64,000 nucleotides of DNA from Vibrio chagasii. GTDB taxonomy: Bacteria; Pseudomonadota; Gammaproteobacteria; Enterobacterales; Vibrionaceae. Location: assembly GCF_024347355.1 (NCBI RefSeq), contig NZ_AP025465.1, forward strand, positions 372,001-436,000, read 5' to 3'. Within the stretch, counting starts at the first letter, position 1, and the number at the start of each line of letters is the position of its first letter. Position numbers and translations under genes: made by a program. Under the pieces are notes generated by a model. The model did not search any database. It was not told the DNA's origin and saw only the letters and a program-made list of their open reading frames with translations. Positions 1 to 9,593 of the stretch are shown here, piece by piece.

Positions 1-1913
1 CTGACCGCTTCTACGATTACGAAGCCTTCGTTGAAGAAGAAGATCAATACGCACCGGTTGCTGATGCTGTTACCGCACTATTCTCAGGCGTGAAACTTGA
101 AGACAGCGCGAAGAATCAGATTACAGAGCTGCTTTCTGAGCAAGATGTTGAGCCTCTATTCCGCGTTATCGAAGGTGATAGCAGCGAAGAAGAGCAAGCA
201 TTAGCTCGTCAAGAACTGATTGATAACCTTATGGATCGCCATGGTACTGGTCGTGTTCTATTTAGAAATACACGTGCCGCTATCAAAGGCTTCCCTAAGC
301 GTAACGTCAATCTACTGCCGATGGATATTCCAACGCAGTACACCACGTCGATGCGTGTATCAGGCATGATCGGTGGCAAGATGGCACCAGAAGCTCGTGC
401 GATGAAGATGCTTTATCCAGAAGAGATCTTCCAAGAGTTTGAAGGTGAAGACTCAAGCTGGTGGCAGTTCGATTCACGTGTTAACTGGCTGATTGAAAAG
501 ATCCAAGACAAGCGAAGCGAAAAAATCTTAGTGATCGCATCACGTGCAAGTACTGCTCTTCAATTAGAGCAAGCACTACGTGAGCGTGAAGGTGTACGTG
601 CAACCGTATTCCACGAAGGCATGTCGATTCTAGAGCGTGATAAAGCAGCGGCTTATTTTGCTCAAGAAGAGGGCGGTGCTCAGGTTCTTATCTGTAGTGA
701 AATCGGCTCTGAAGGCCGTAACTTCCAGTTCGCTAACCAGTTAGTGATGTTTGATCTTCCGTTCAACCCAGACTTGCTTGAGCAACGTATTGGTCGTTTG
801 GATCGTATTGGTCAACAGCGTGATATCGATATTCATGTTCCTTACTTGAAAGGCACATCACAAGCGATCCTAGCGCGTTGGTTTGACGAAGGTCTGAATG
901 CATTTGCGGAAACTTGTCCAACAGGTCGCACAGTTTATGACAAGTATTCAGACGTGCTGATCGAGATGCTAGCTTCTGGTAACACAGAGCAGCTTGATGA
1001 AGTGATCGAAGAGTCAGCAAAGCTAAATCAAAGCCTAAAAGCGGATCTAGAAAAAGGCCGAGATCGCCTACTAGAGATGCACTCAAACGGCGGTGATAAA
1101 GCGCACGAGATTGCAGAGAAGATCGCATCAACTGATGGCGATACTAACCTAGTTACTTTTGCATTGAGCTTGTTCGATACAATTGGTTTGAACCAAGACG
1201 ACAAAGGTGAAAATGCGCTAGTAGTAACGCCATCTGAGCACATGATGGTACCAAGCTACCCAGGCTTACCTTATGAAGGTGCAACTATCACGTTCGACCG
1301 TGATACAGCGCTTTCTCGTGAAGACATGAACTTCATTAGTTGGGAACACCCAATGATTCAGGGTGGTATTGATTTACTACTTAGCGAAGGGGTGGGTACT
1401 TCTGCGGTATCACTACTTAAGAACAAAGCGCTGCCGGTTGGTACTATCTTGCTTGAACTGGTTTACCTGGTGGATGCACAAGCACCAAGACGCAGTGGTA
1501 TCAGCCAGTTCTTACCTAAGACTCCGATTCGCTTGATGATGGATGGCCGTGGTAACGACCTATCTTCTCAGGTTGAATTTGATAGTTTTAACCGCCAGTT
1601 GAGCCCGGTGAACCGTCATCTAGCAAGTAAGTTAGTTAACTCGGTACAAGGCGAAATTCACAAGCTAATCGAAGCGGGTGAGGCACAAGTTCTTCCTAAA
1701 GTTGAAGAAGTGCGTCAGCAAGCGCAAAGAGATATGCAGACAAACCTCAACGGTGAACTAGAGCGTCTACAAGCTCTGAAAGCGGTGAACCCGAACATTC
1801 GTGATGAAGAGTTAGAAGTTATCGAAGCTCAGATTAACGAACTGACCGGCTACATCAGCAAAGCTCAGGTTCAACTAGACTCGCTACGCTTGATTGTAGT
1901 TTCTCACAATTAA
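1..1913 (+). CDS. rapA: RNA polymerase-associated ATP-dependent protein RapA (3' part)
   Basis: RapA (HepA) is a Swi2/Snf2-type ATPase that binds RNA polymerase and promotes its recycling. The frame is already open at the first base (codons phase from base 3), so the gene starts upstream; 636 codons are present of a family length of about 970. The N-terminal lobe with Walker A and DEAH-type motifs is therefore outside. Visible are the second helicase lobe, with motif [10 protein letters not shown] (about 692-722) and motif [13 protein letters not shown] (about 779-815), and then the long RapA-specific C-terminal region. A terminator follows 22 bases after the stop. Identity is confident from the helicase motifs plus the characteristic C-terminal part. 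Confidence 0.95.
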   Translation, partial: DRFYDYEAFVEEEDQYAPVADAVTALFSGVKLEDSAKNQITELLSEQDVEPLFRVIEGDSSEEEQALARQELIDNLMDRHGTGRVLFRNTRAAIKGFPKRNVNLLPMDIPTQYTTSMRVSGMIGGKMAPEARAMKMLYPEEIFQEFEGEDSSWWQFDSRVNWLIEKIQDKRSEKILVIASRASTALQLEQALREREGVRATVFHEGMSILERDKAAAYFAQEEGGAQVLICSEIGSEGRNFQFANQLVMFDLPFNPDLLEQRIGRLDRIGQQRDIDIHVPYLKGTSQAILARWFDEGLNAFAETCPTGRTVYDKYSDVLIEMLASGNTEQLDEVIEESAKLNQSLKADLEKGRDRLLEMHSNGGDKAHEIAEKIASTDGDTNLVTFALSLFDTIGLNQDDKGENALVVTPSEHMMVPSYPGLPYEGATITFDRDTALSREDMNFISWEHPMIQGGIDLLLSEGVGTSAVSLLKNKALPVGTILLELVYLVDAQAPRRSGISQFLPKTPIRLMMDGRGNDLSSQVEFDSFNRQLSPVNRHLASKLVNSVQGEIHKLIEAGEAQVLPKVEEVRQQAQRDMQTNLNGELERLQALKAVNPNIRDEELEVIEAQINELTGYISKAQVQLDSLRLIVVSHN

Positions 1914-1935
1914 TATTAGCTAGTCCGTGAACAAC

Positions 1936-1967
1936 AAATAAGGCCTTCACCATGAAGGCCTTATTTT
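1936..1967. terminator. Bidirectional terminator between rapA and the Nramp gene
   Basis: A perfect stem AATAAGGCCTTCA / TGAAGGCCTTATT with a three-base loop, A-rich on the left and T-rich on the right, lies between two convergent genes and can end both. Confidence 0.85.
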
Positions 1968-2001
1968 TATCTCGAGTTTGTAGATGGTGGTGATTGGAGG
2001 G

Positions 2002-3276
2002 TTACATCAACCATTTCCACCAAACAAATACGGCTAAGAAACCGAACAAGTAAACTAGGCCTGCGACAGACAGCCATTTTAGTTTGCTGCCAATGGCTAA
2101 CGCTTCTGGAAGCTTAGCTTTGTTCACCAAGATGAAATTAAGCAGCGCGAAGAATGGCGTCGTTGCGAAAGCAAGTACCATTGCGAAATCCAGCATTGGC
2201 ATCAACGCAGCGCTGAAGAACATCACAATCGCGAGTGCGGCGATAGAGACAATGATAATCCAGCCTTGTAGCATGCGCGGGCTCGACTCTTTGTTGAATA
2301 ACAGACGTTGTGATTCCGCGAGTACACGAGAGTAGCCGTCGATAACCGTAATCGTGCTACCAAAGATACAGAAGAAAGCGATAATGGCGATGAGTGGTCG
2401 TGACCATTCACCAATCGTCGATGCGTAAATACCAACTAACTGGTGAGTAAAGCCTACACCAGAGCGAGACAGTTCCACGCCTGAACCGTGAAGTACCAGC
2501 GCGCCTAAAGCGACAAATACTAAAGCAAGCAGTGCCGTACCAATGTAGCCGACGTTAAAGTCGAATAAAGCAGATTGAGCAGTGACTTCTTGTTTCTCTT
2601 TTTGGCTTTTTAGCCACATAGAGGTGATGCTTGAAATCTCGATAGGGGCAGGCATCCACCCCATGGTCACCACGATAAAGCCAATTGCTGCCAATGACCA
2701 AGGTGATGGTGGAACAAAAGCAGCATCCGGTTCGACAGGTGAGCCGATAGCAATGGCGACAGCGGCTAGAGTGGTGATCGTAAGGATCGCCATGATCGCT
2801 TTTGAAAGGGTGTCCAGAGCACGATAGTGTCCTGCAAATAAGATGATCAAGCAGGTCGCAAGTACGATCATACAAAGCGTGCTGGTGGCTAGCTCAAAAG
2901 GAATGAAGTAGCTAAGCAAACTCGCACTAAACAGCAGTAGTGCGGCTGTGTTTACGACGGCTGAAATAGCACTTAGTATCGAAAAGATCACTAGGTAAGG
3001 GCGGCCTAGGTTTGAGTAACCCTCAACCAAGCTTTGTCCTGTACCAAGCGTGTATTGGATGCCGGCACGAAAGAATGGGTACTTGAATAGGTTTACTAAG
3101 ATGATCAATGCAGCGAGCTGCCAACCATAGATGGCTCCGGCTTTGGTTGAGGCAACTAAGTGTGAACCGCCGACTGCCGCTGCAGCCATCATAATACCCG
3201 GGCCAAGAGATTTAATTAAACTGGATAGGGGAGCTGAGGTTTTTGTTGTGGTTGTTTTAACCGTACTGTCCATCAT
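2002..3276 (-). CDS. Divergent Nramp-family (SLC11-like) transporter
   Basis: A 424-residue polytopic inner-membrane protein with about 11 hydrophobic segments and the overall Nramp pattern (GPG before TM1, a TM6 segment with a broken helix). Canonical Nramp proton/metal symporters carry DPGN in TM1 and MPH in TM6. Here the TM1 position reads VGGSH (residues 35-39) and TM6 reads MPAP (208-211), so the usual metal ligands are missing and the substrate cannot be assumed to be Mn2+ or Fe2+. Two adjacent ATG codons are possible; the second (first base 3273) is better spaced from AAGGA. The gene stands alone, divergent from rluA. Family assignment is good; function is unknown. Confidence 0.75.
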   Translation of the reverse strand: MMDSTVKTTTTKTSAPLSSLIKSLGPGIMMAAAAVGGSHLVASTKAGAIYGWQLAALIILVNLFKYPFFRAGIQYTLGTGQSLVEGYSNLGRPYLVIFSILSAISAVVNTAALLLFSASLLSYFIPFELATSTLCMIVLATCLIILFAGHYRALDTLSKAIMAILTITTLAAVAIAIGSPVEPDAAFVPPSPWSLAAIGFIVVTMGWMPAPIEISSITSMWLKSQKEKQEVTAQSALFDFNVGYIGTALLALVFVALGALVLHGSGVELSRSGVGFTHQLVGIYASTIGEWSRPLIAIIAFFCIFGSTITVIDGYSRVLAESQRLLFNKESSPRMLQGWIIIVSIAALAIVMFFSAALMPMLDFAMVLAFATTPFFALLNFILVNKAKLPEALAIGSKLKWLSVAGLVYLFGFLAVFVWWKWLM

Positions 3277-3431
3277 TGTTCCTTTGATGTTGGCTTGTTA
3301 TTTTCCGTTACCCTATCAATACCATGTTTTGTAAACTCGTCAACTTTTATGTACGAAAACATTAAAAATTGTATTTATTAATAAACGAATTAACTGTGAA
3401 TTATTTGTTCACTAGTAAATAAGAGGCTTCA

Positions 3432-4166
3432 ATGGCGCTAGAGCAGTACACACCACCACGCGAACCTTGGATTGATATTGTTTATCAAGATGATGACATT
3501 CTGGTGGTGAACAAGCCTGCGGGGTTACTTTCAGTACCGGGCAGGTTGCCAGAGCATTACGACAGCATGTGGAGTCGTTTGGTAGAGGAGTTCGTTGATA
3601 TTCAAGTGGTGCACCGTTTGGATATGTCGACCTCAGGCTTGATGTTGCTGGCTAAGCACAAGCAGGCAGAACGTCACTTGAAGAAGCAGTTCCAATATCG
3701 CCTGACACACAAACTGTATTACGCACGCGTATGGGGAGCGGTTGAACAAAAATCAGGATTGATCGATCTGCCACTCATCTGTGATTGGCCAAATCGCCCT
3801 AAGCAGAAAGTCTGTTTTGAAGACGGCAAACCATCACAAACTCGTTATGTGGTAGAGCAGCAAGAACCCCAAACGACTTTACTTAAGTTACTGCCAATTA
3901 CCGGGCGTTCTCACCAATTGAGAGTGCACTGCATGGAAATAGGTGCACCGATTGTGGGCGATGAGTTTTACGCAACTCCAGAAGCGTTTGAATACAGTGA
4001 TAGGCTAGCTTTGCATGCGTGTGAGTTGAGCTTTTATCATCCAGCGAATAATCAGCTGTTCAAAGCCTTTGTTCCCTGTGACTTTTATCCTCAAGCATCC
4101 CCACAAATCGAACAGCACTTTGAAATTGCGTCTGAGCTTCCAGACTACAGTAAGCTAAAAGCATAG
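3432..4166 (+). CDS. rluA: Dual-specificity rRNA/tRNA pseudouridine synthase RluA
   Basis: RluA converts uridine to pseudouridine at 23S rRNA position 746 and tRNA position 32 in the cytoplasm. The 244-residue protein has the RluA-family signature HRLDMSTSGL at residues 61-70; D64 is the catalytic aspartate and sits at the same number as in E. coli RluA. Downstream are the typical LPITGRSHQLRVH and P-I-V-GDEFY segments. No S4 domain precedes the catalytic domain, which fits RluA rather than RluC or RluD. The start is supported by a TAAGAGG ribosome-binding site. The divergent Nramp gene lies 155 bp upstream, and the dehydrogenase gene follows 36 bp downstream on the same strand. Confidence 0.93.
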   Translation: MALEQYTPPREPWIDIVYQDDDILVVNKPAGLLSVPGRLPEHYDSMWSRLVEEFVDIQVVHRLDMSTSGLMLLAKHKQAERHLKKQFQYRLTHKLYYARVWGAVEQKSGLIDLPLICDWPNRPKQKVCFEDGKPSQTRYVVEQQEPQTTLLKLLPITGRSHQLRVHCMEIGAPIVGDEFYATPEAFEYSDRLALHACELSFYHPANNQLFKAFVPCDFYPQASPQIEQHFEIASELPDYSKLKA

Positions 4167-4202
4167 AATGGACTGACTAATAGGTTTAACCAAGGAAGAA
4201 GA

Positions 4203-5165
4203 ATGCCAACGTTGAAAGTCGTGTTTCTCGATAGAGCGACCATCCCGTCTCAAATTCATTTAAAACCTCTGAGCTTTGAGCATGAATGGGTGGAGTATGA
4301 TTTCACGGCTCCTGAGCAAGTATCGGAGCGAGTTGAAGAAGCTGATGTGGTGATCACTAACAAGGTGGTGCTCAATGAGTCGAATCTAGCTAGTGCGAAA
4401 AAGCTCAAGTTGATCGCGGTTTCGGCGACCGGAGTCAACAATGTCGATGTGGAATACTGCAAATCTAAAAACATTGCAGTGGCAAACGTACAAGGCTACG
4501 CGACGCAATCGGTTCCTGAGCATGTCATCGCAATGCTATTCGCTCTTAAACGAAACCTTGTTGGTTATCACAAAGACATTGAGGCGGGTGAGTGGCAAAA
4601 GGACAAGCAGTTCTGCTTCTTTACTCATCCGATTCAAGATGTGGCTGGCAGTACATTGGGTTTAATGGGCAGTGGCAGCTTAGGTCAAGCCACCGCAATG
4701 TTAGCCAAAGCGATTGGTATGAAGGTGATGTTTGCCGAGCGAAAAGGAGCAGAGTCTTGTCGAGAAGGGTATCTGCCTTTTGATACGGTATTGCAGCAAG
4801 CGGATGCGATCAGTCTACACTGTCCATTGACTGATGCGACCCCAAATCTGATTTCAGAGCGAGAGCTTACAATGATGAAATCGAGCGCGGTATTAATTAA
4901 TGCCGGGCGCGGTGGATTAGTAGATGAGCAAGCCCTAGTTGAGGCTTTGAAAAAACATGAGATTGCAGGCGCAGGTATGGATGTGTTTACACAAGAGCCA
5001 GCCGACAACTCAAATCCACTATTGGCTAATAGCCACTTACCGAACTTACTGCTGACACCTCATGTGGCGTGGGGCAGCGACAGCTCGATTCAAAAACTGT
5101 CTGATATCTTAATGGATAATATTGATGGCTTTATTGCGGGTAGCCTGCAAAACATAGTGAATTGA
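4203..5165 (+). CDS. NAD-dependent D-2-hydroxyacid dehydrogenase
   Basis: A 320-residue cytoplasmic oxidoreductase of the D-isomer 2-hydroxyacid dehydrogenase family (glycerate/hydroxypyruvate/phosphoglycerate dehydrogenase relatives), which reduces 2-keto acids with NAD(P)H. The nucleotide-binding loop GSGSLG is at 156-161, the catalytic arginine is in NAGRGG (R236), glutamate E265 is in the QEP motif and the catalytic histidine is H287 in TPHVAWGS. The last motif resembles glycerate dehydrogenases, but the substrate cannot be fixed from sequence. The start is preceded by AAGGAAG. It may be co-transcribed with rluA (36 bp gap), and ends at a strong bidirectional terminator. Confidence 0.85.
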   Translation: MPTLKVVFLDRATIPSQIHLKPLSFEHEWVEYDFTAPEQVSERVEEADVVITNKVVLNESNLASAKKLKLIAVSATGVNNVDVEYCKSKNIAVANVQGYATQSVPEHVIAMLFALKRNLVGYHKDIEAGEWQKDKQFCFFTHPIQDVAGSTLGLMGSGSLGQATAMLAKAIGMKVMFAERKGAESCREGYLPFDTVLQQADAISLHCPLTDATPNLISERELTMMKSSAVLINAGRGGLVDEQALVEALKKHEIAGAGMDVFTQEPADNSNPLLANSHLPNLLLTPHVAWGSDSSIQKLSDILMDNIDGFIAGSLQNIVN

Positions 5166-5196
5166 CTCTAAAGCTATGTAGCATGAATTAAAACAC

Positions 5197-5225
5197 AAAA
5201 GGTTGGCCTGTAGGCCAACCTTTTT
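5197..5225. terminator. Bidirectional terminator
   Basis: A 13-bp stem AAAAGGTTGGCCT / AGGCCAACCTTTT with a two-base loop followed by Ts lies between the convergent dehydrogenase and universal stress genes. Confidence 0.9.
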
Positions 5226-5248
5226 AGATGGTGTGTCGATTAAATGAC

Positions 5249-5686
5249 TTAACCTTGCGGTTTAACCACCAATACATTGATTGGTGAGTTCTGTACTACT
5301 TTGCTTGCAACTGAGCCAAGTACCACTTTGTCGATTTTTGAACGCTTATGGCTAGGCATCACGATAAGGTCGGCGCCAAGCTTTTCTGCGTAATCAAGAA
5401 TCGTCGCGTAGGTTTTACCTTCAGCAACATGAACTTTGTAAACCACTTCATCGTCGATGTGTTTGTCGGCGAACTCTTTCAGCTGATTTTTAACATCCAG
5501 CTTCATTTGGTTCGCTGCATCTTTCGGGAAGTAAGACGCCACCATCGACATGTGAATGCCTGGTAGTACGTTCAGAATATGGATTTCAGCATTGCTGTGT
5601 TTTGCGTGCCATACCGCCAGTTCGACTGCCTTATCAGAAAAGCCTTTGTCATTAAGATCAACAGGAACAAGGATTTGTTTATACAT
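5249..5686 (-). CDS. Universal stress protein, UspF-like
   Basis: A 145-residue single-domain Usp protein. It starts with the family's KQILVPVD strand and ends with GSVASKVVQNSPINVLVV. The usual ATP-binding G-2x-G-9x-G(S/T) signature is replaced by SHKRSKIDKVVLGS, which resembles the SHRPDI..LLGS form in E. coli UspF rather than UspA. It lies 104 bp downstream of the TRAP permease on the same strand and so could be the last gene of that transporter operon. This echoes the Halomonas TeaABC-TeaD arrangement, in which a Usp protein modulates a TRAP transporter. That functional link is inference. Confidence 0.88.
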   Translation of the reverse strand: MYKQILVPVDLNDKGFSDKAVELAVWHAKHSNAEIHILNVLPGIHMSMVASYFPKDAANQMKLDVKNQLKEFADKHIDDEVVYKVHVAEGKTYATILDYAEKLGADLIVMPSHKRSKIDKVVLGSVASKVVQNSPINVLVVKPQG

Positions 5687-5790
5687 GTATTCGTCTCTTT
5701 TTAATCAGTGCCAAGCTCTCACTTAGCACTGTAATTATCCTTTCCATGTAATAAAGCTAAATAGCGTTAAGCACTACTCAGCCTTATCCA

Positions 5791-8370
5791 TTACGCGCTA
5801 ATCTCATCCTTACGAGCACGTCTTCTTTGGTTCATCGCTAAACCAATCAAAATGATCAGAGCTGGTAAGAATACCCACTCTTTCATTGGTCGATCTGCAT
5901 CTTGGATAACGGATTTGATTTCCCAATCGAAATCAATACCAGCCGCTTCTGCTGGGCTACCGAACTCGACCATATCAACAATCATCTTGCCTTCTGATTC
6001 AGTCAGCATTAGACCCATAGAGGCAATACGATCTTCACTTGAGGTCGCAGAATCTTCAAACGGTAGGCGAACTGTCTTTTCAGAATAGTCACCTTCTAAG
6101 TTTTCGCCACCCACTCTAAGTTCAAGTGATTGTCCCACATCCAGCTTTTCCGTGATTTGAGCAATCTCAACTCCAGGTGAAAGAACTTTCTCTGGGTAAA
6201 TCATGTCCCACCAGAAGCCAGGGCGGAAGAAAGTGAAGGTTAATGCAATAAGCAGCACCGTTTCCCACCACTTGTTCTTAGTGAACCACCAACCTTGTGT
6301 TGCAGCTGCGAAGATAAGTACCGCAGTTACAGATGAAAAGATAGTCAGTGCTAAGTGCCACCAAGAATCAATGCCCATCAGCAGTAGCTGAGTGTTGAAG
6401 ATGAACATGAACGGCAAGATTGCGGTACGGATATCGTAGGTGAAGCCTTGGATACCAGTGCGAATCGGGTCTGATTTCGCAATTGCCGCTGCAGCAAAGG
6501 CCGCAAGACCTACAGGAGGTGTATCATCCGCAAGAATACCGAAGTAGAACACGAATAAGTGCACCGCAATCAGTGGAATGATAAGGCCGTGTGCAGCACC
6601 TAGAGTCACAATTACTGGTGCCATCAGTGTCGATACAACGATGTAGTTTGCTGTGGTTGGTAAGCCCATACCCAGGATCAAGCTGATTACCGCAGTAAAT
6701 AGCAGCATAAGGATGATGCTACCGCCTGAGATAAACTCAACGAAGTCAGTCATTACAAGACCGATGCCCGTCAGCGTTACCACGCCTACAACAGTACCAG
6801 CAGCTGCTGTCGCTACACCGATGCCGATCATGTTACGTGCACCTGACACCAGGCTTTCAGCCAGATCAACGAAACCAGCTTTGGTTTGTTCTGCAAGATC
6901 GTCTGATTTGTTCATCAGAGTCATCAAAGGACGCTGGGTGATCAAGATGAAGATCATGAACACTGTTGCCCAGAATGCAGATAGGCCAGGTGAGAAACGT
7001 TCAACCGTCAGACACCAAACTAGCACGACGATAGGCAGTAGGAAGTGTAAACCTGATTTAATTGTTGGGCCTGGATCTGGAACTTCTTTTAGATCCGCAT
7101 CGATTTCCATGCCACCTTCAGCTGCGTATTTTGCAGATACGCGAACCAGAGCAACATAAGCGATTAATAGCGCCACAGTAACGATTGGTGTTGCTGCTTC
7201 GCCAAATACATCTTTCGTCCAACCGACACCGTAGTAAACCGCGGCACTGATAACACATAGACCTAAAATGGTCCCAGTGAAAGAGAGTAGGCTTTGTACA
7301 ATAGTTGGTGTGTGACGACGAGGTAGGCCAGTCATGCCTGCTTTACATGCTTCTAGGTGAACAATGTAAATCAGAGCGACGTAAGAGATCAGAGCTGGCA
7401 GTAGCGCCGCCTTGATAACTTCCACATACGAAATACCCACATATTCCACCATCAGGAATGCGGCAGCACCCATGATAGGTGGTGTAAGCTGACCATTGGT
7501 TGAAGCCGCAACTTCTACCGCGCCTGCTTTTGTTCCAGGGAAACCAACACGCTTCATCAGTGGAATGGTGAAGGTACCAGTGGTTACTACGTTAGCAATC
7601 GAAGAGCCAGAAACCAGGCCAGATAAGCCAGAAGCCACAACGGCTGCTTTTGCAGGACCGCCTTTCATGTGACCAAGCAATGAGAATGCGACCTTGATGA
7701 AGTAAGCACCTGCGCCCGCGCGCTCGAGCATTGCACCAAACAGTACAAACAAGAATACGAATGACGTTGAAACGCCCAGTGCTACTCCGAATACACCCTC
7801 AGTTGTTAGCCACAAGTGAGACATTGCCTTGTTCAGGCTCGCACCTTTGTGGGCGATAACGTCTGGCATGTGTGGGCCACCAAAGGTGTAAAGTAGGAAT
7901 ACTGCTGCCACAACCATAAGAGGTGGACCTAAAGCGCGTCGTGTTGCTTCAAGCAGTAGAACCATACCAAACACAGCGGCAACAATATCGAATGTTGTTG
8001 GCGCACCTGAGCGGCCAGCAAGTTCTGTGTAGAAAATATAGATATAAGAAGCTGAAAAACTACCTGCAAGCGCTAATATCCAGTCGACTGCTGGGATGTA
8101 GTCCCGTGGCGAGTTTTTCAGAGCTGGATAAGCGGTAAAAGCTAGGAAAATAGCAAAGGTAAGGTGAATTGCTCGAGCTTCGGTGTCGTTTAGAATTCCG
8201 AAGTTAAAAATGAACGGCAGCGGAGATGCATACCAAAGTTGGAACAGTGACCAACATAGAGGCACAAACCATAAAATACGGCCTTGAATACCGCGAGGGC
8301 TACGCGCACCAGTGTCTGATTGTGCCACCATTTCTTGCACATCTGGAGACGGTGATGTTGTCTGCGTCAT
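5791..8370 (-). CDS. TRAP transporter permease, fused small (4TM) and large (12TM) subunits with C-terminal extension
   Basis: An 859-residue inner-membrane protein. Residues about 30-190 form the DctQ-like four-helix subunit; about 190-690 form the DctM-like subunit, with conserved glycine-rich stretches such as SGLVSGSSIANVVTTGTFTIP, MGLPTTANYIV and ADDTPPVGLAAFAAAAIA. The family drives uptake of organic acids with the sodium or proton gradient. The last about 150 residues, between two hydrophobic segments, match the DUF3394-type extension of TRAP fusions and contain a PDZ-like stretch (about 786-825). The TAXI binding protein is encoded upstream, the usual partner of fused permeases. The start has AAGGATAAAG upstream. 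Substrate unknown. Confidence 0.92.
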   Translation of the reverse strand: MTQTTSPSPDVQEMVAQSDTGARSPRGIQGRILWFVPLCWSLFQLWYASPLPFIFNFGILNDTEARAIHLTFAIFLAFTAYPALKNSPRDYIPAVDWILALAGSFSASYIYIFYTELAGRSGAPTTFDIVAAVFGMVLLLEATRRALGPPLMVVAAVFLLYTFGGPHMPDVIAHKGASLNKAMSHLWLTTEGVFGVALGVSTSFVFLFVLFGAMLERAGAGAYFIKVAFSLLGHMKGGPAKAAVVASGLSGLVSGSSIANVVTTGTFTIPLMKRVGFPGTKAGAVEVAASTNGQLTPPIMGAAAFLMVEYVGISYVEVIKAALLPALISYVALIYIVHLEACKAGMTGLPRRHTPTIVQSLLSFTGTILGLCVISAAVYYGVGWTKDVFGEAATPIVTVALLIAYVALVRVSAKYAAEGGMEIDADLKEVPDPGPTIKSGLHFLLPIVVLVWCLTVERFSPGLSAFWATVFMIFILITQRPLMTLMNKSDDLAEQTKAGFVDLAESLVSGARNMIGIGVATAAAGTVVGVVTLTGIGLVMTDFVEFISGGSIILMLLFTAVISLILGMGLPTTANYIVVSTLMAPVIVTLGAAHGLIIPLIAVHLFVFYFGILADDTPPVGLAAFAAAAIAKSDPIRTGIQGFTYDIRTAILPFMFIFNTQLLLMGIDSWWHLALTIFSSVTAVLIFAAATQGWWFTKNKWWETVLLIALTFTFFRPGFWWDMIYPEKVLSPGVEIAQITEKLDVGQSLELRVGGENLEGDYSEKTVRLPFEDSATSSEDRIASMGLMLTESEGKMIVDMVEFGSPAEAAGIDFDWEIKSVIQDADRPMKEWVFLPALIILIGLAMNQRRRARKDEISA

Positions 8371-8574
8371 GTACTTTATCCTTATTATTGATGGTCTGCC
8401 TTTGTTACGAACAACGAGACGTTATTTCTTTCCTATCTAGTGTAGTGAATGGATAGGGAAATGCGTTTTTTGTTCGTCTTTGTCTTAGGCTTGATACGAA
8501 GGTAAGTTCGCCAAATTGGAGAAACTTAAAGGTTTGCTCTTTTCACTTAAGTTATTTTTATAAAACGTGAAAAG

Positions 8575-8603
8575 CCAATAAGGAGGGCTGGCCTCCTTAT
8601 TGG
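8575..8603 (-). terminator. Intercistronic hairpin between TRAP binding-protein and permease genes
   Basis: A 12-bp perfect stem (CCAATAAGGAGG / CCTCCTTATTGG, five-base loop) lies 22 bases after the binding-protein stop and 205 bases before the permease start. In the transcript it is followed by CUUUUC, a weak U-tract. It may be a partial terminator or a 3'-end stabiliser that leaves the binding-protein mRNA in excess over the permease mRNA. Confidence 0.7.
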
Positions 8604-8624
8604 TGTAGTAGGCTTAAAGTAGAA

Positions 8625-9593
8625 TTACTTTAGAAGGCCTACTTCTTTGTAGTATTTTTCTGCACCTGGGTGAAGAGGGATAGAGATACCCGCTTTTACC
8701 ATGTCTTCTTTCTTCAGGTTAGCAAATGCTGGGTGTAGGCGTTTGAAAGTGTCAAAGTTTTCAAATACCGCCTTAGCAACGTTGTATGCTACTTCATCAG
8801 AAACGTCAGAAGTGGTTACCATAGTTGCTGCAACACCGAAGCTGTTTACATCAGCATCTGTACCACGGTACATGCCTGCAGGAACTGTGCTGTATGCGTA
8901 GTATGGGTTTTCAGCTACGATTTTGTCGATCTGTGGACCTGTTGCTGAAACCAATTTTGCGTCACAAGACGTTGTTGCTTCTTTGATTGATCCGTTCGGG
9001 TGACCAACCATGTAGATGAATGCGTCAATCTTGTTGTCACAAAGCGCTTGTGAACGCTCAGAACCTTTAAGTTCAGAAGCAAGCTTGAAGCTGTCGTTAG
9101 TCCAACCCATCGCGTCCATTACAACACCCATAGTTGCACGGTCACCAGAGCCCGGGTTACCAATGTTTACACGCTTACCAGCTAGGTCTGCAACATTGTT
9201 AATACCAGCATCGGTACGAGCGATGATGTTGAACGGTTCTGTGTGTAGAGAGAACATAGCGCGTAGTTTTTTGTACTCGCCCTGATCTTTGAACTTACTT
9301 GTACCGTTGTAGCCATGGTACTGCCAGTCAGACTGAACAACACCGAAATCTAGTTCACCAGCACGGATGGTGTTAACGTTGTAGATTGAACCACCAGTAG
9401 ACTCTACAGAGCAACGAATGTTGTGGTCTTTGCGGCCCTTGTTCACTAGCTTACAAATCGCACCACCAGTTGGGTAGTAAACACCTGTTACTGAACCAGT
9501 ACCAATTGTGATGAACTCTTGAGCGTTAACAGCGCCAGCGCCCATTACAGCAGCTGCAATAGCACCAACTTTGATAAGTTTGGTAAATGCCAT
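8625..9593 (-). CDS. TAXI-family TRAP transporter solute-binding protein
   Basis: A periplasmic receptor of the TRAP-associated extracytoplasmic immunogenic (TAXI) family. It captures a small solute and hands it to the fused permease encoded next. The 322-residue precursor has a clear signal peptide, with cleavage likely after AVNA (residue 24). The mature part begins with the family pattern ITIGTGSVTGVYYPTGGAICKLVN and includes ESTGGSIYNVNTIRAGELDFGVVQSD and GSGDRATMGVVMDAMG. The start is preceded by AAGGAAGGG. TAXI proteins characterised so far mostly bind dicarboxylates or glutamate, but the ligand cannot be read here. A CRP-like site lies about 270 bp upstream. Confidence 0.93.
   Translation of the reverse strand: MAFTKLIKVGAIAAAVMGAGAVNAQEFITIGTGSVTGVYYPTGGAICKLVNKGRKDHNIRCSVESTGGSIYNVNTIRAGELDFGVVQSDWQYHGYNGTSKFKDQGEYKKLRAMFSLHTEPFNIIARTDAGINNVADLAGKRVNIGNPGSGDRATMGVVMDAMGWTNDSFKLASELKGSERSQALCDNKIDAFIYMVGHPNGSIKEATTSCDAKLVSATGPQIDKIVAENPYYAYSTVPAGMYRGTDADVNSFGVAATMVTTSDVSDEVAYNVAKAVFENFDTFKRLHPAFANLKKEDMVKAGISIPLHPGAEKYYKEVGLLK

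Noticed and set aside
3395-3413. TGTGAATTATTTGTTCACT upstream of rluA as a CRP site
   Set aside because: The spacer between TGTGA and TCACT is nine bases, not six; only a loose inverted repeat remains.
6653-7159. 168-codon plus-strand frame within the TRAP permease gene
   Set aside because: It is antisense to a well-supported membrane protein, with no ribosome-binding site or recognisable domain.
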